Source: Mesorhizobium qingshengii (GTDB lineage Bacteria > Pseudomonadota > Alphaproteobacteria > Rhizobiales > Rhizobiaceae). Taken from it: a stretch of DNA of 64,000 nucleotides. The stretch lies in contig NZ_FMXM01000003.1 in assembly GCF_900103325.1 (NCBI RefSeq), positions 124,001-188,000 of the forward strand, written 5' to 3'. The translations under genes were made by a program, and so were the position numbers. Below the pieces are notes generated by a model, which was not told the DNA's origin, did no database searches, and was given only the letters and a program-made list of their open reading frames with translations. Each line of letters opens with the position of its first letter. The first letter of the stretch is position 1. Below, one piece after another: positions 29,096 through 38,600 of the stretch.

Positions 29096-31138
29096 CTACA
29101 CCGCAATGCGCGGCCTTCCCGAGGCCACCGCCACGACATGCGCCTCGATGAACATGCGCTGGGCTTCGACGGTCGAAACGCGGAATTCGGTGGTGACGTC
29201 GATCTCGGCGCTGTCGGTGCCGGCATCCCTGGCCCGCTGGGCGACGATGGCGCGGACATCGGCCTCGGCCGCCGCGATCGCCGTGGCTTCGTCGAGGAAA
29301 TCGCGCACGGTTTCACCCGAGGCAAGACGGAACAGCCCTTCCTTGGGCTGGCTGACCCGCGCCTCGGCCGACACCCGCACCTGACCGACGACGGCGCCGA
29401 GCGCATTGGCGACATCGGTATCTTCCGGCACCACGCAGTCATTGCCGACCAACGGTGGCAGGCCGGCATAATGCAGCGGCGCCGAGGCGCCAAGGCCGAT
29501 GACCGGGCGGTCGAGCGCGACGCTGAGGCGGGCGATGCCGGGATGCGCGTCGACGGCACGCTGCACCAGCGCGTGCGCCACCGTCGCCGCGCCATCGAGC
29601 CCATCCTCGGCAAAGGCGGTTTCGAGGATATATTCGGCCGACCAGCGCGTCAGCGTCACCAGCACGCGCTCCGAGATTGCTTCGGGCGAGGCGGCGATAG
29701 GCTGGCCACGGCCGTCCCGCTTGCGCGCGAACAGCTCGGCGCCGAGCCGAGCCGCGACCGGATCCCAGTTCGCCTGCTTGCCCAGCACATGAGCGGCGTC
29801 CGACGGGGTGAAGCCGGCGACATGCACCAGTCCGCGCGACACAAGCCGGTTGAGCGTGGCGTTCTGCGCGTTCGAGGTCAAAAGCTTGTCGATGGCGAGC
29901 GGCACCGCCCCGATCGCCTCGTAGAGCCTGGCTTCAGCGCCGGTCAGCCCGGCGGCGAGCCGGTCCGGCACGCCGGTGCGCACCGCGAAGCGGCCATCCA
30001 TGCGGCCGGGATTGGGTGCCCGCAGTTGCCGTTCGAGTTCCGCTGTGACCGCGGCGCCATGCGCCATGCCGGCCAGCGCCAGCGGCACCAGGCGGCGCGG
30101 CCCCAGCAGGATCTTCGGGTTGAGTGCGCCATCCTCCAGCGCCACTTCGGAATCACCGCCGAGGCCGTAAGTGCGCATGGCGACCGCCTCGACCATGGTG
30201 CGAAAGCCGCCGACGGTGGCGCCTTCCGGATCAAGCCGCGGGCGGCCGTTGTCGAGCACGGCGACGTCGGTGGTGGTGCCGCCGATGTCGGAGACGATGG
30301 CATTGTCGAGCCCGGTCATGTGGTGGGCGCCGACCAGGCTGGCGGCCGGACCGGACAGGATCGTCTCGATCGGCCGCTGGCGGGCGAAGGCGGCCGAAAC
30401 CAGCGCGCCGTCGCCGCGCACCACCATCAGGGGCGCCATGATCTTGCGTGCTTCCAAAAAGCCTTCGGTCGCCGCCACCAGCCGGTCGATCATCGAGATC
30501 AGCCTGGCGTTGAGCAACGTCGTCAGCGCCCGGCGCGGACCGCCGAGCTTGGCCGACAGCTCGTGGCTGGCGGTGACCGGCAGGCCCGTCCTTTCGCGGA
30601 TCAGGTCGCGGGCGGCAATCTCGTGCGCCGGGTTGCGGGTGGCGAAATAGGCGCAGACGGCAAAACCGGACACCGAGGCGCCGAGTTCCGGCAAGGCGGC
30701 CTCCAGTCCGGACAGGTCGAGCCTGGCGGCATTGCCGTGCACATCGTGGCCGCCGGGGCAGAACACCACCGGGTCGGTGCCGAGAGCGGCCCTCAGCCCG
30801 TCGCGGGCGAGGTCGGCCTCGGAAAAACCGATCATCACCAGCGCGACGCGGCCGCCCTGGCCCTCGACCAGCGCGTTGGTGGCAAGCGTCGTCGACATCG
30901 AGACCAGCTTGATGGCGGCCGGATCGGTGCCGGCCTTCCGCAGCACCGCGTCGACGGCGCCGGCAATACCAACGGCGAGGTCATGCCGCGTGGTCAGCGC
31001 CTTGGCCTTGGCCAGCACCTTGCCCTTGTTCGGCCCCTGCTGCGGGCCTTCCGTCTCGGACCACAGGACGGCATCAGTGTAGGTGCCACCGGTGTCGATC
31101 CCGAGGAACAGCGGCTTTGGCTTGGTCTTGGCGATCAT
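29096..31138 (-). CDS. Hydantoinase/oxoprolinase family protein, HyuA-type subunit
   Basis: 680 aa. The N-terminal ASKHA nucleotide-binding fold begins '[19 protein letters not shown]', with '[18 protein letters not shown]' and '[18 protein letters not shown]' as phosphate loops. The family uses ATP to open 5-oxoproline, hydantoin or related rings, normally together with a HyuB subunit. No HyuB partner gene is adjacent, so it either works alone, pairs with a distant gene, or has another substrate. Start 31138 has only a weak ribosome site. Confidence 0.85.
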   Translation of the reverse strand: MIAKTKPKPLFLGIDTGGTYTDAVLWSETEGPQQGPNKGKVLAKAKALTTRHDLAVGIAGAVDAVLRKAGTDPAAIKLVSMSTTLATNALVEGQGGRVALVMIGFSEADLARDGLRAALGTDPVVFCPGGHDVHGNAARLDLSGLEAALPELGASVSGFAVCAYFATRNPAHEIAARDLIRERTGLPVTASHELSAKLGGPRRALTTLLNARLISMIDRLVAATEGFLEARKIMAPLMVVRGDGALVSAAFARQRPIETILSGPAASLVGAHHMTGLDNAIVSDIGGTTTDVAVLDNGRPRLDPEGATVGGFRTMVEAVAMRTYGLGGDSEVALEDGALNPKILLGPRRLVPLALAGMAHGAAVTAELERQLRAPNPGRMDGRFAVRTGVPDRLAAGLTGAEARLYEAIGAVPLAIDKLLTSNAQNATLNRLVSRGLVHVAGFTPSDAAHVLGKQANWDPVAARLGAELFARKRDGRGQPIAASPEAISERVLVTLTRWSAEYILETAFAEDGLDGAATVAHALVQRAVDAHPGIARLSVALDRPVIGLGASAPLHYAGLPPLVGNDCVVPEDTDVANALGAVVGQVRVSAEARVSQPKEGLFRLASGETVRDFLDEATAIAAAEADVRAIVAQRARDAGTDSAEIDVTTEFRVSTVEAQRMFIEAHVVAVASGRPRIAV

Positions 31139-31293
31139 TCTTTTGGCGGATCCGGACAGGCGAGGCTTTTTGCTCTCCGCCCTTAGCCGATACGGGCCGG
31201 CCGATAAAGCGGCGAGCGCTGGGCCAACACGCGATGGCCGCGATGGGGACCCGATCTGCCCCTTGCCGAGGGAGGGCTGCTTTGGCGCAACGA

Positions 31294-31398
31294 TAAAGCG
31301 CGCCGCGTTGAAACGGATTCACGCGACGCGCTTCAAGTCCTTGTTATCATGCATGTCGTTGCCCCAAAAGCGCTGCGCACTCTTGGGCGACATGTATT
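31294..31398. repeat. Intergenic mosaic repeat with two hairpins
   Basis: Two palindromes lie in tandem: 31296-31333 pairs AAGCGCG with its complement around tgaaacggattc, and 31353-31393 pairs ATGTCG with CGACAT around an inner GCCCCAAAA/TCTTGGGC stem. I recall very similar sequences from many Mesorhizobium intergenic regions. It occupies much of the 330-base gap between hyuA and the cupredoxin gene; the rest of the gap shows nothing recognisable. Confidence 0.65.
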
Positions 31399-31468
31399 GG
31401 TGACCATCTCCTGCCGATGCTGGAGGTGTTCCCGGCATGGCGAAAGATCAAGTCTGGCGAGGATGCCG

Positions 31469-31771
31469 CTATTTCGCCGTGACGGTGCCCTTCATCGAGC
31501 TGTGGATCGCACAATGGAAGGGGTGCGCACCGGCGGCCGATATCTTGACCTTGGCGCTCTTGCCGGTGGCGAGATGGCCGGTGTCGAAGGAGCCGTCGAG
31601 CGCGGTGGCGGTGTGCGTCATCGCGTCGGCATTGGTGAAGGTGATGGTGTCGCCGACGGCGACCGAGATTTTGGACGGGTTGAATTTCATGCCCTTGATC
31701 TGGACCGCGTGATTGGCGGCGTAGGCGGGCATGGCAAAGGCAAGCAGAGCAAGAACAAGCATGGTGCGCAT
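31469..31771 (-). CDS. Cupredoxin (amicyanin/plastocyanin-like blue copper protein)
   Basis: 100 aa precursor. Signal peptide MRTMLVLALLAFAMPAYA, then a single small cupredoxin fold. The type 1 copper ligands are all visible: His53 (MTHTAT), Cys87, His90 and Met93 in 'HPFHCAIHSSMKG'. It should shuttle electrons in the periplasm; the partner is unknown. It follows the CDGSH and Cys-rich genes on the same strand, but spacing does not prove one operon. Confidence 0.92.
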   Translation of the reverse strand: MRTMLVLALLAFAMPAYAANHAVQIKGMKFNPSKISVAVGDTITFTNADAMTHTATALDGSFDTGHLATGKSAKVKISAAGAHPFHCAIHSSMKGTVTAK

Positions 31772-31829
31772 GGTGAATTTCCTCCTGAGCGCGAACCCTC
31801 ATCCTACACTAACGCTGGCGAATGGTCTT

Positions 31830-32456
31830 TCATGCCACGAAGCCGATCTTTTTATGCGTGCCGTCGCAAAACGGCTTGTTGGCCGAATGGCCGCAGCGGC
31901 AGAGGAAGGTGCGTTGCGTGCGGTCGATCGTGTGACCGGTGCCGGTGACGATCTCGACATTGCCCTCGAGCTTGAGCGGGCCGTTGGTGGTCGGCGTCAC
32001 TTTCAGCGGGCCATTCCTCGCCTCCAGCGCCGGCGTGTCCTTGAGCGGCGGCTCGCCGGTGGCGGCAAAACCCGATTTGGTGTGGCTGCCGTCGCAGAAC
32101 GGCTTGTTTTCCGAAGCGCCGCAGCGGCAGAGCGTGGCGCGATAAAAGGTCTCTCCGTCGAGTACGATCTCGGCATGGACCGCCAGCGGGCCGTTTTCCC
32201 GCAGCCGCACGGTGTTGACCACCGGCGGCTGTTCCTGCGGCCCGCCGTCCTTTCTGATGTAGGTGATGGCGCCGGAAGGACAGCTTTCGGCGATCGCTAC
32301 CACCTTTTCGACGCTGGCCGCGTCGGGGTGGATCCACTGCCCCGGCGCGTTGGGTACGAAGACATGCGGATCGCCAAGCACGCAATTGCGCGAATGGATG
32401 CAGCGTTTGCTGGAAAATCCGACGTCGATCTTGTCGCTTTCGACCATGCCTGCCAT
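31830..32456 (-). CDS. Iron-sulfur protein: divergent 4Fe-4S ferredoxin domain plus two CDGSH domains
   Basis: 208 aa from ATG 32456, which has AGGAG seven bases ahead. The N-terminal half resembles the (4Fe-4S) mono-cluster/DUF1271 type, 'RCIHSRNCVLG' and 'AESCPSGAITY'. The C-terminal half has two CDGSH iron-sulfur motifs, 'CRCGASENKPFCDGSH' and 'CRCGHSANKPFCDGTH', each C-x-C-x8-C-x3-H, binding 2Fe-2S clusters. Such three-cluster proteins are known but their job is unclear; electron transfer or redox sensing is likely. No signal peptide, so cytoplasmic. Confidence 0.88.
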   Translation of the reverse strand: MAGMVESDKIDVGFSSKRCIHSRNCVLGDPHVFVPNAPGQWIHPDAASVEKVVAIAESCPSGAITYIRKDGGPQEQPPVVNTVRLRENGPLAVHAEIVLDGETFYRATLCRCGASENKPFCDGSHTKSGFAATGEPPLKDTPALEARNGPLKVTPTTNGPLKLEGNVEIVTGTGHTIDRTQRTFLCRCGHSANKPFCDGTHKKIGFVA

Positions 32457-32525
32457 CGCCGCGCTCCTGCTCGCCCCGCCAGGGCTTCCTGTCACGCCGG
32501 ACCGGCTCCCGCAAGCTAGTCCGAT

Positions 32526-32897
32526 TCACGGGGTCAATTCAATTTCCTCGGTCTCGCCGCCGTTGCAGGTATAGCAGCAGTCGTCGCATTTTTCCTTGTT
32601 GCCGGGACCGACGCCCCAATAGGTCTCTTCGTCGCCATCGACCCAGGCGCCGTAGCAGATCGACTCGCCCTCGTTGCAGGAGACCGGTATCTGCTTGGTC
32701 TCGCCGTCGTCGAGATAGAAATCCTTGCCGTCACCCGGCCAGACATAGTCACGGTCCTGGCTGTAGAGCTCGAGCCGCATGGCATTGGGGTGGCTGTTCT
32801 TGATGGCGAAGGTGATATCGGCGGCATGCGCCGCCGGCGCAAACAGCGCGGCAAGAGAGAGCGCGACCAGCGTGCGGCGCGCATAAGCGTAAAACAT
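32526..32897 (-). CDS. Small secreted Cys-rich protein, paralog 1 (CYGAWV family, unknown)
   Basis: 123 aa. ATG 32897 follows GGGGGTTATC; the upstream open frame is unsupported. Signal peptide 'RRTLVALSLAALFAPAAHA', mature start ADITF. The mature protein has 'YVWPGDGKDFYLDDGE', 'PVSCNEGESICYGAWVDGDEE' and 'CDDCCYTC' and ends TEEIELTP. The Cys pattern suggests two or three disulfides. I do not recognise the family. It shares the same layout with the next gene upstream, so the pair arose by tandem duplication. Confidence 0.8.
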   Translation of the reverse strand: MFYAYARRTLVALSLAALFAPAAHAADITFAIKNSHPNAMRLELYSQDRDYVWPGDGKDFYLDDGETKQIPVSCNEGESICYGAWVDGDEETYWGVGPGNKEKCDDCCYTCNGGETEEIELTP

Positions 32898-33011
32898 GAT
32901 AACCCCCTGAATAAGCGGCCCACGCGGCCGCGCGGCGACCATCGCATGCGGCATCGAATCGCGGAAGTGGGCCATGCGCGCCGACCCCTGACTAAATTTG
33001 GGTCCGACGTC

Positions 33012-33368
33012 TCATGGCACCAGATCGATCGTCTCGGTGGTATGTTCCACGCAGATGAAGCAGCAGGTGTCGCAGGGCTGGTCATTGTCCGGCCCGACGC
33101 CGGCGGAGATGCTGTCGTTGCCGTTGACCCAGGCGCCGTAGCAGATGTGTTCGCCCTGATTGCAGGACAGCGGCACCGATTTCTGCGAGCCCGGATCGAT
33201 CAGGAACACCTGGTCGTTGCCCGGCCAGACGGTTTCGCGGTCATGGCTGAACAGTTCCACCGCGACCGCTTCCTTACGCAGGTTCTTGACGAAGAAGGCA
33301 ATGTCGGCGGCCTCGGCCGAAGTGGTGAAGACCAGTGCCAAGAGCGCGGCCATGCGAAAGAGCGTCAC
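33012..33368 (-). CDS. Small secreted Cys-rich protein, paralog 2 (CYGAWV family, unknown)
   Basis: 118 aa from GTG 33368, chosen for the strong GGAGGTC site 5 bases ahead; this gives signal peptide 'FRMAALLALVFTTSAEA' and mature start ADIAFF. Shared with paralog 1: 'AADI.F..KN', 'VWPG', 'LSCNQGEHICYGAWVNG', 'GVGP.N', 'CDTCCFIC' and 'TETIDLVP'. The pair lies head to tail, 114 bases apart. No function can be assigned; conserved aromatic and acidic residues near the Cys pairs could form a binding site. Confidence 0.8.
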   Translation of the reverse strand: MTLFRMAALLALVFTTSAEAADIAFFVKNLRKEAVAVELFSHDRETVWPGNDQVFLIDPGSQKSVPLSCNQGEHICYGAWVNGNDSISAGVGPDNDQPCDTCCFICVEHTTETIDLVP

Positions 33369-33416
33369 GATCGGACCTCCCGAATCATCCCGGCAGAATC
33401 GCATGCCTGCCACGAA

Positions 33417-34904
33417 CTAGGAAGACGTGGAGCTCTCCGCCGTAATTTCCCGCCCCAGCCGCACCGTTTCACGCATCAGAAGGTCGAGATCCTCTCGCCG
33501 AGTGCGATGGTTGTTGATCGCCACGCGCAGGCAGTGTTCGCCATGCACCGTGGTGTCCGACAGCACGGCGATGCCCTGTTCCTGCAGCCGCAGCATGATC
33601 TCGGTGTTGAGCGCCTTCAGCGCCTCGCCGGCGAGGCCGGGCTGATAGCGGAAGCAGACGATGTTGATGGTTGGCGGCGCGACCAGTTGCAGCAGCGGCT
33701 CGGCCTCGATTAGCCCGGCGAGATAGGCCGCTTGCGCGATGTTCTGGTCGATCAGGCGGCCGAACTTGTCGGCGCCATGCTCCTTCAGCGCCATCCACAC
33801 CTTGAGCGCGCGAAAACCGCGCGTCGTCTGCAAACCGTAGTCGTGCAGCCATTCGCCGGAGGCGAGGCCACGCGGCGTCGATTCCAGATATTCCGGCGTT
33901 ACCGCGAAGGTCTTGCGGTGCGCGACGGCATCCCTGACCAGGGCGCAACCGACCTCGAACGGCGCATGCAGCCATTTGTGCGGGTCGAGCGCGACCGAAT
34001 CAGCCCATTCGATGCCGGCAACGCGATAGGCGTTGCGTGGCGCGATGGCGATGAGCGCGCCGATGCAGCCGTCGACATGGAACCAGAGGTCTTCCTCGTG
34101 CGCCAGTTTGGCAAGCGTCCGCAGGTCGTCGATCGCCCCGGTGTTCACCGTGCCGGCATTGCCGATGACACAGGCCGGCTTGAACCCGGCCGCGCGATCC
34201 TCGGCAATCGCTGCCCGCAAGGCGGCGATGTCGATGCGCAGGCTGGCGTCGGTCGCAATACGGCGCAGCGCCCGATTGCCGAGGCCGAGCGCTTCCATTG
34301 CCTTACGATGGCAGGAATGGATCTGGTCCGAGCCATAGAAGCGCAACGGCTTTTCGATGGCGGCAACGCCGTGCTCGCGCACGTCGATACCGGCCTTGGT
34401 GTTGCGCGCCACCGTCAGCCCGATGATGTTGGCCATCGAGCCGCCGCTGACCAGCGTTCCGCCGGCCGAAGCGGGAAAGCCCAGCATCTGCTTGCACCAG
34501 TTGACCACCTGGCCGTCCATCAGCCCGGCGGCGTGGTTGCCGCCGCCGAGATTGGAGCCCTGGACCGCCGCCAGGAAATCGCCAAGCGCGCCGGTGAAGT
34601 TGCTCGACCCCATGTACCAGGCCCAGAAGCGCGGATGGATGTTGCCCATCGGGTAGGACATCACGGTCCGGGAGACCTCGCCATAGACGGCGGCAAGGGA
34701 CGCCGGCGATCGCGGCAGGGGCTCCGCGAAGAACTCTCGCACATCCGCCGGCATCTCCCGCCAGACCGGGCGGTCGCGCACATCGCTCAGATAGGCGACG
34801 GCATCATCGATGACCCGGTGCGACAGGACCTGAACATCGGCCCAGTCAGTGGGGTCAAGCGTTTCCTCGGCCAGCATGCCAGAGGCTTCCTGCACGGCGT
34901 CCAT
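33417..34904 (-). CDS. PLP-dependent group II decarboxylase (aromatic amino acid decarboxylase-like)
   Basis: 495 aa. Fold type I PLP enzyme with the Schiff-base lysine in 'DPHKWLHAPFEVGCAL', 'NLGGGNHAAGLMDGQVVNW', 'GGSMANIIGLTVARN' and 'HVDGCIGALIAI'. The substrate may be DOPA, tryptophan, tyrosine or another amino acid. ATG 34904 has GGGAG ahead; that ribosome site overlaps the end of cysK, so the two genes are coupled. Pairing with a cysteine synthase suggests a shared amino-acid route, but which one is not clear. Confidence 0.88.
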   Translation of the reverse strand: MDAVQEASGMLAEETLDPTDWADVQVLSHRVIDDAVAYLSDVRDRPVWREMPADVREFFAEPLPRSPASLAAVYGEVSRTVMSYPMGNIHPRFWAWYMGSSNFTGALGDFLAAVQGSNLGGGNHAAGLMDGQVVNWCKQMLGFPASAGGTLVSGGSMANIIGLTVARNTKAGIDVREHGVAAIEKPLRFYGSDQIHSCHRKAMEALGLGNRALRRIATDASLRIDIAALRAAIAEDRAAGFKPACVIGNAGTVNTGAIDDLRTLAKLAHEEDLWFHVDGCIGALIAIAPRNAYRVAGIEWADSVALDPHKWLHAPFEVGCALVRDAVAHRKTFAVTPEYLESTPRGLASGEWLHDYGLQTTRGFRALKVWMALKEHGADKFGRLIDQNIAQAAYLAGLIEAEPLLQLVAPPTINIVCFRYQPGLAGEALKALNTEIMLRLQEQGIAVLSDTTVHGEHCLRVAINNHRTRREDLDLLMRETVRLGREITAESSTSS

Positions 34905-34918
34905 GCTTAGGTCTCCCG

Positions 34919-36007
34919 TCAAGCCGCCGGGAACTGGCAGCCCGGCGTCGAGCGCGACAGCGCCATCTCATCGGCGTCCATCTCGGCCTCGATGCCATCG
35001 AACAGCGGCGTCGACATGTAGCGCTCTCCGGTGTCGGGCAGCATGCACAGGATCACCGCGCCAGCCGGCGCTTTCTCCGCGACCTGCCGCGCCACCGCGA
35101 AGGTGGCCCCGCCGGAGATGCCGGTGAAGATGCCTTCCTGGCGCGCTAGCGCCTTGGCCCATTTGATGCCTTCGGGCCCGGCAATCGGAATCACCTCGTC
35201 ATAGAGGCTGGCGTCGATGGCTTCCTGCAGCACGTTGGGGATGAAGTCCGGCGTCCAGCCCTGGACAGGATGCGGCTCGAAGGCCGGATGGCTGGCGGCC
35301 GGGGCGCCATCGGCACCGCGCTGCTGCGCCTTGCCGCTGCCGACAAGCTGCGCGTTGGCCGGCTCGGAGAGCACGATGCGGGTCTCCGGCCGCTCGCGGC
35401 GCAGCACGCGGGCCACGCCGACGACGGTGCCGCCGGTGCCATAGCCGGTGACGAAGCAGTCGAGCCGCGAGCCGGCGAAATCATTGATGATCTCGCGCGC
35501 CGTGGTGGTCTCGTGGATGGCGGCATTGGCCGCCGTCTCGAACTGGCGGGCGAGGAACCAGCCATTGGCCTCAGCCAGTTCCACCGCCTTCTTGTACATA
35601 CCGAAGCCTTTTTCGGCGCGTGGCGTCAGCACCACCTTGGCGCCCAGCATGCGCATCAGCTTGCGGCGCTCGACGGAAAAACTGTCGGCCATGGTGACGA
35701 CCAGCGGATAGCCTTTCTGCGCGCAGACCATGGCCAGCCCGATGCCGGTGTTGCCGCTGGTCGCCTCGACCACGGTCTGTCCCGGCTTCAGCGCGCCGCT
35801 GCGCTCGCCCTCCTCGATGATGTTGAGCGCCAGCCGGTCCTTCACCGACGCGCCCGGATTGAAGAACTCGGCCTTCACATAGATCGTCGCGTGGGCCGGC
35901 CCGAGATTGTTGATGCGGATCGCCGGCGTGTCACCGACGGTGTCGAGAATGCTGTCGAACAGGCGGCCGCGGCCGGCCGTGGTCCTGATTTTCCGTTGCT
36001 GCAACAT
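34919..36007 (-). CDS. Cysteine synthase family protein (first of two in the window)
   Basis: 362 aa, longer than the about 320 of typical CysK because of an insertion around residues 228-250 (AQQRGADGAPAASHPAFEPH) and a C-terminal tail. PLP-binding lysine in 'NPGASVKDRLALN', 'ATSGNTGIGLAM' and 'GYGTGGTVVGVARVL' are present. It makes cysteine, or a beta-substituted alanine, from O-acetylserine. It leads a two-gene operon with the decarboxylase and is divergent from a BTAD regulator. Confidence 0.88.
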   Translation of the reverse strand: MLQQRKIRTTAGRGRLFDSILDTVGDTPAIRINNLGPAHATIYVKAEFFNPGASVKDRLALNIIEEGERSGALKPGQTVVEATSGNTGIGLAMVCAQKGYPLVVTMADSFSVERRKLMRMLGAKVVLTPRAEKGFGMYKKAVELAEANGWFLARQFETAANAAIHETTTAREIINDFAGSRLDCFVTGYGTGGTVVGVARVLRRERPETRIVLSEPANAQLVGSGKAQQRGADGAPAASHPAFEPHPVQGWTPDFIPNVLQEAIDASLYDEVIPIAGPEGIKWAKALARQEGIFTGISGGATFAVARQVAEKAPAGAVILCMLPDTGERYMSTPLFDGIEAEMDADEMALSRSTPGCQFPAA

Positions 36008-36208
36008 GGAAGAACTCCTCGTCTGTCGTCGTTGTCGTCACGAACCGGTTACAAGCCGGCGGCTTGGGCGGCGAGGTTTCGACACCTGGTCGCGCTACAG
36101 TTCCTTGACTTGCCGGCAATAGCGCATCCAGCGCGGAAGGTGCTGCTGGGTGTGCCCTGTCGCGTTCGGTGATAGACTGGAGGCCGACTGGCCAGCGTGG
36201 GAGAAGGC

Positions 36209-38275
36209 GTGGGAATACGCGTGGAATCCGCTCTATCGAGCCTGGACGGCGAGGCCGCCGGCCTTTCCGTGCGCCTGCTCGGACCGCTGACGATCGCCCG
36301 CAATGGCGTTCAGGTGAAGTTGCCGGCCTCGCGCAAGCTGCGCGCCCTCTTCGCCTATCTGGCGCTCGCCCCGCACGCCGTCGGGCGCAGCCGGCTCTGT
36401 GAACTTCTGTGGGATGTGCCGAACGACCCGCGAGGCGAGCTTCGCTGGTGCCTCAGCAAGCTTCGCGGCGTTCTCGACGAACCGGATCGCAGCAGGATCG
36501 AGACATCGGCCGACACCATCGCGCTCGATCTGAAGGACGTTTTCATCGATGCCGCCGAAATCGCCTCGGTCGCCGCGAGAGGGGTGGAAGAGCTCGGTCT
36601 GGACCGGCTGCAAGCCCTGTCCAGACTGTTCATCGGCGATTTCCTCGATGGGCTGGAGATCGACCGCAGCCCCCATTTCAACAGCTGGGTGACAGCGCAA
36701 CGGCGTCGCTTCAGCTCCTGCCACGCCGCTATTCTGGAACACCTTGTCAACAATCTCCCGGCGGACGGCGACGACGTCTCCGCCCATCTCGAAAAATGGC
36801 TGGAGCTCGCACCGTTCGACGCGCGCGCGCATATAGCTCTTCTGACAAGGCTTGCGCGGCACGGTCAGTTTGGCACCGGCGAGGACCATCTTGCATCCGC
36901 TGCGCGGTTGTTCCAATCGGAAGAACTGGATTTCGGGCCTGTGCGCGAGGCATGGCGAACGATCCGCGACAGGCAACCGAGCACGGCGTTGTGGGTGCAG
37001 TCGGCTAGTCCGGCTTCAGCAGACCAGGCACCTATCCTGCTTGCCGATTCTGATGCCGCCGCAGCGCGGAAAGCTTCGCTCGCCGTGATGCCGTTTGTCG
37101 AAGACGCCGCCATTGGTGGCGTTCGCGGCGGGCTCGCCGACGGCCTTACCCACGACATCATCACCCGGCTCGCCAAGCTCAGGGATTTCTTTGTCATCGC
37201 GCGCGGATCGGTGTTTGCGCTGGCCGAGAAGAACATCGCCCCCGAGGATGCCGGCCGCAGGCTGAATGTCGACTATATCGCCACGGGCACGGTGCGCAGC
37301 CCGACAGGCGGCGCGGTGCATGACGCGTCCGGCCGTCTCATTGTCAGTGTCGAACTCATCGAGGTGCGCACGGCCAGGATCGTCTGGGCCGAGACGTTCG
37401 AGCGCCGGCCCGACGACATCTTCGCCGTGCTCGACGATATCTGCAACAGCATCGTCTCATCGATCTCGGCCGAGATCGAAACGGTCGAACGCAACCGTGC
37501 GATGCTGAAGGCGCCCAACTCGCTCAACGCCTGGGAAGCCTACCATCGCGGCCTCTGGCACATGTACCGCTTCACCCAGACCGAGAACGAGCAGGCGCGG
37601 CATTTCTTTGACATGGCCCTGCGGCTCGACCCGACCTTCGCCCGCGCCTATGCCGGCCTGTCCTTCACCCACTGGCAGAACGCCTTCCAGCGCTGGGGCG
37701 ACCGCGACCGGGAAAGCGCGCTCGCCTTCGAGAGCGCCGGCCACAGCCTGCTGGTCGACGACCAAAATCCGGCCGCGCACTGGGCGATGGGCCGGGCGCT
37801 GTGGCTGCGCGGCGAGCAGGACGGCTCGCTGCTCGAACTGGAACGGGCGGTGGATCTCAGCCCCAATTTCGCGCTTGGCCATTACGCGCTGTCCTTCGTG
37901 CACTCGCAGTCGGGCGACCCGCAAGCGGCAATCGGCTCGTCCGACCATTCGCGCCATCTCAGCCCGTTCGACCCGCTGCTGTTCGGCATGCTGGGGGCGC
38001 GGGCGATGGCGCATGTCCGGCTCGGCCAGTTCGAGGAAGCGGCCGAATGGGCGCTGAAGGCGGCGGCGCGGCCAAACGCGCATGCCATCATCCTGGCGAT
38101 CGCCGCGCATTGCCTGGCGCTGGCGGGTCGCCTCGACGAGGCACGAGGCTTTGCCGCCGCCATCCGCAAGACATTGCCGCACTACTCGAGCGACGATTTC
38201 ATCGGCACTTTCCGCTTCGAGCCCGATGCGGCGGCACTCTTCCGGCAAGGCGCCGGGCGCATTGGTCTGGGCTGA
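36209..38275 (+). CDS. BTAD/SARP-type regulator with TolB-N-like and TPR regions
   Basis: 688 aa from GTG 36209 (GGGAGAAGG ahead; another GTG at 36197 is in frame). N-terminal OmpR-like winged helix ('VRLLGPLTIARNGVQV ... RSRLCELLWDVPNDPRGELRWCLSKLR'), then a bacterial transcriptional activation domain ('FIGDFLDGLEIDRSPHFNSWV'), then a domain seen in TPR-containing adenylate cyclases and regulators ('SLAVMPF...GGLADGLTHDIITRLAKL...VDYIATGTV'), and C-terminal TPR repeats ('ARHFFDMALRLDPTFARAYAGLS'). A DNA-binding activator sensing an unknown signal. It is divergent from the cysK-decarboxylase operon, its likely target. Confidence 0.85.
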   Translation: MGIRVESALSSLDGEAAGLSVRLLGPLTIARNGVQVKLPASRKLRALFAYLALAPHAVGRSRLCELLWDVPNDPRGELRWCLSKLRGVLDEPDRSRIETSADTIALDLKDVFIDAAEIASVAARGVEELGLDRLQALSRLFIGDFLDGLEIDRSPHFNSWVTAQRRRFSSCHAAILEHLVNNLPADGDDVSAHLEKWLELAPFDARAHIALLTRLARHGQFGTGEDHLASAARLFQSEELDFGPVREAWRTIRDRQPSTALWVQSASPASADQAPILLADSDAAAARKASLAVMPFVEDAAIGGVRGGLADGLTHDIITRLAKLRDFFVIARGSVFALAEKNIAPEDAGRRLNVDYIATGTVRSPTGGAVHDASGRLIVSVELIEVRTARIVWAETFERRPDDIFAVLDDICNSIVSSISAEIETVERNRAMLKAPNSLNAWEAYHRGLWHMYRFTQTENEQARHFFDMALRLDPTFARAYAGLSFTHWQNAFQRWGDRDRESALAFESAGHSLLVDDQNPAAHWAMGRALWLRGEQDGSLLELERAVDLSPNFALGHYALSFVHSQSGDPQAAIGSSDHSRHLSPFDPLLFGMLGARAMAHVRLGQFEEAAEWALKAAARPNAHAIILAIAAHCLALAGRLDEARGFAAAIRKTLPHYSSDDFIGTFRFEPDAAALFRQGAGRIGLG

Positions 38276-38370
38276 AGCCGGGCGCAATTTCCCGCCGGTT
38301 AACAAAGTCGGAAGGGGTTGCTTAACCGTTCGCGGCTATGTCACGCCCTGGGGGGCATGACAAAGTGAGT

Positions 38371-38553
38371 ATGATGAGCAACAGCCCCAAGAAGCGCAGC
38401 GAATGGCGCGCCATTTTCTATGTGCAAGCCCGCGTTGCCATCCTGTTTGTGCCGGTCGTTGCCAGCCTGCTGATCATAGCGGCACTTGCCGGCAACGAAC
38501 GCAAATCCGTTCCCAATACGCTCGACCCGACTGTCACGGGGTCGGTGCGATAA
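38371..38553 (+). CDS. Possible small single-pass membrane protein
   Basis: 60 aa beginning at the ATGATG of 38371. A basic N-terminus (SPKKRSEWR) precedes one hydrophobic segment 'VAILFVPVVASLLIIAALAG' and a short hydrophilic tail. There is no strong ribosome site, and it lies 95 bases after the BTAD gene. Plausible but unproven. Confidence 0.45.
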   Translation: MMSNSPKKRSEWRAIFYVQARVAILFVPVVASLLIIAALAGNERKSVPNTLDPTVTGSVR

Positions 38554-38600
38554 ACGGCGCGGCGGCAAACGCCTGCCAAGAAGCTTCGAACCGCGCCTGC

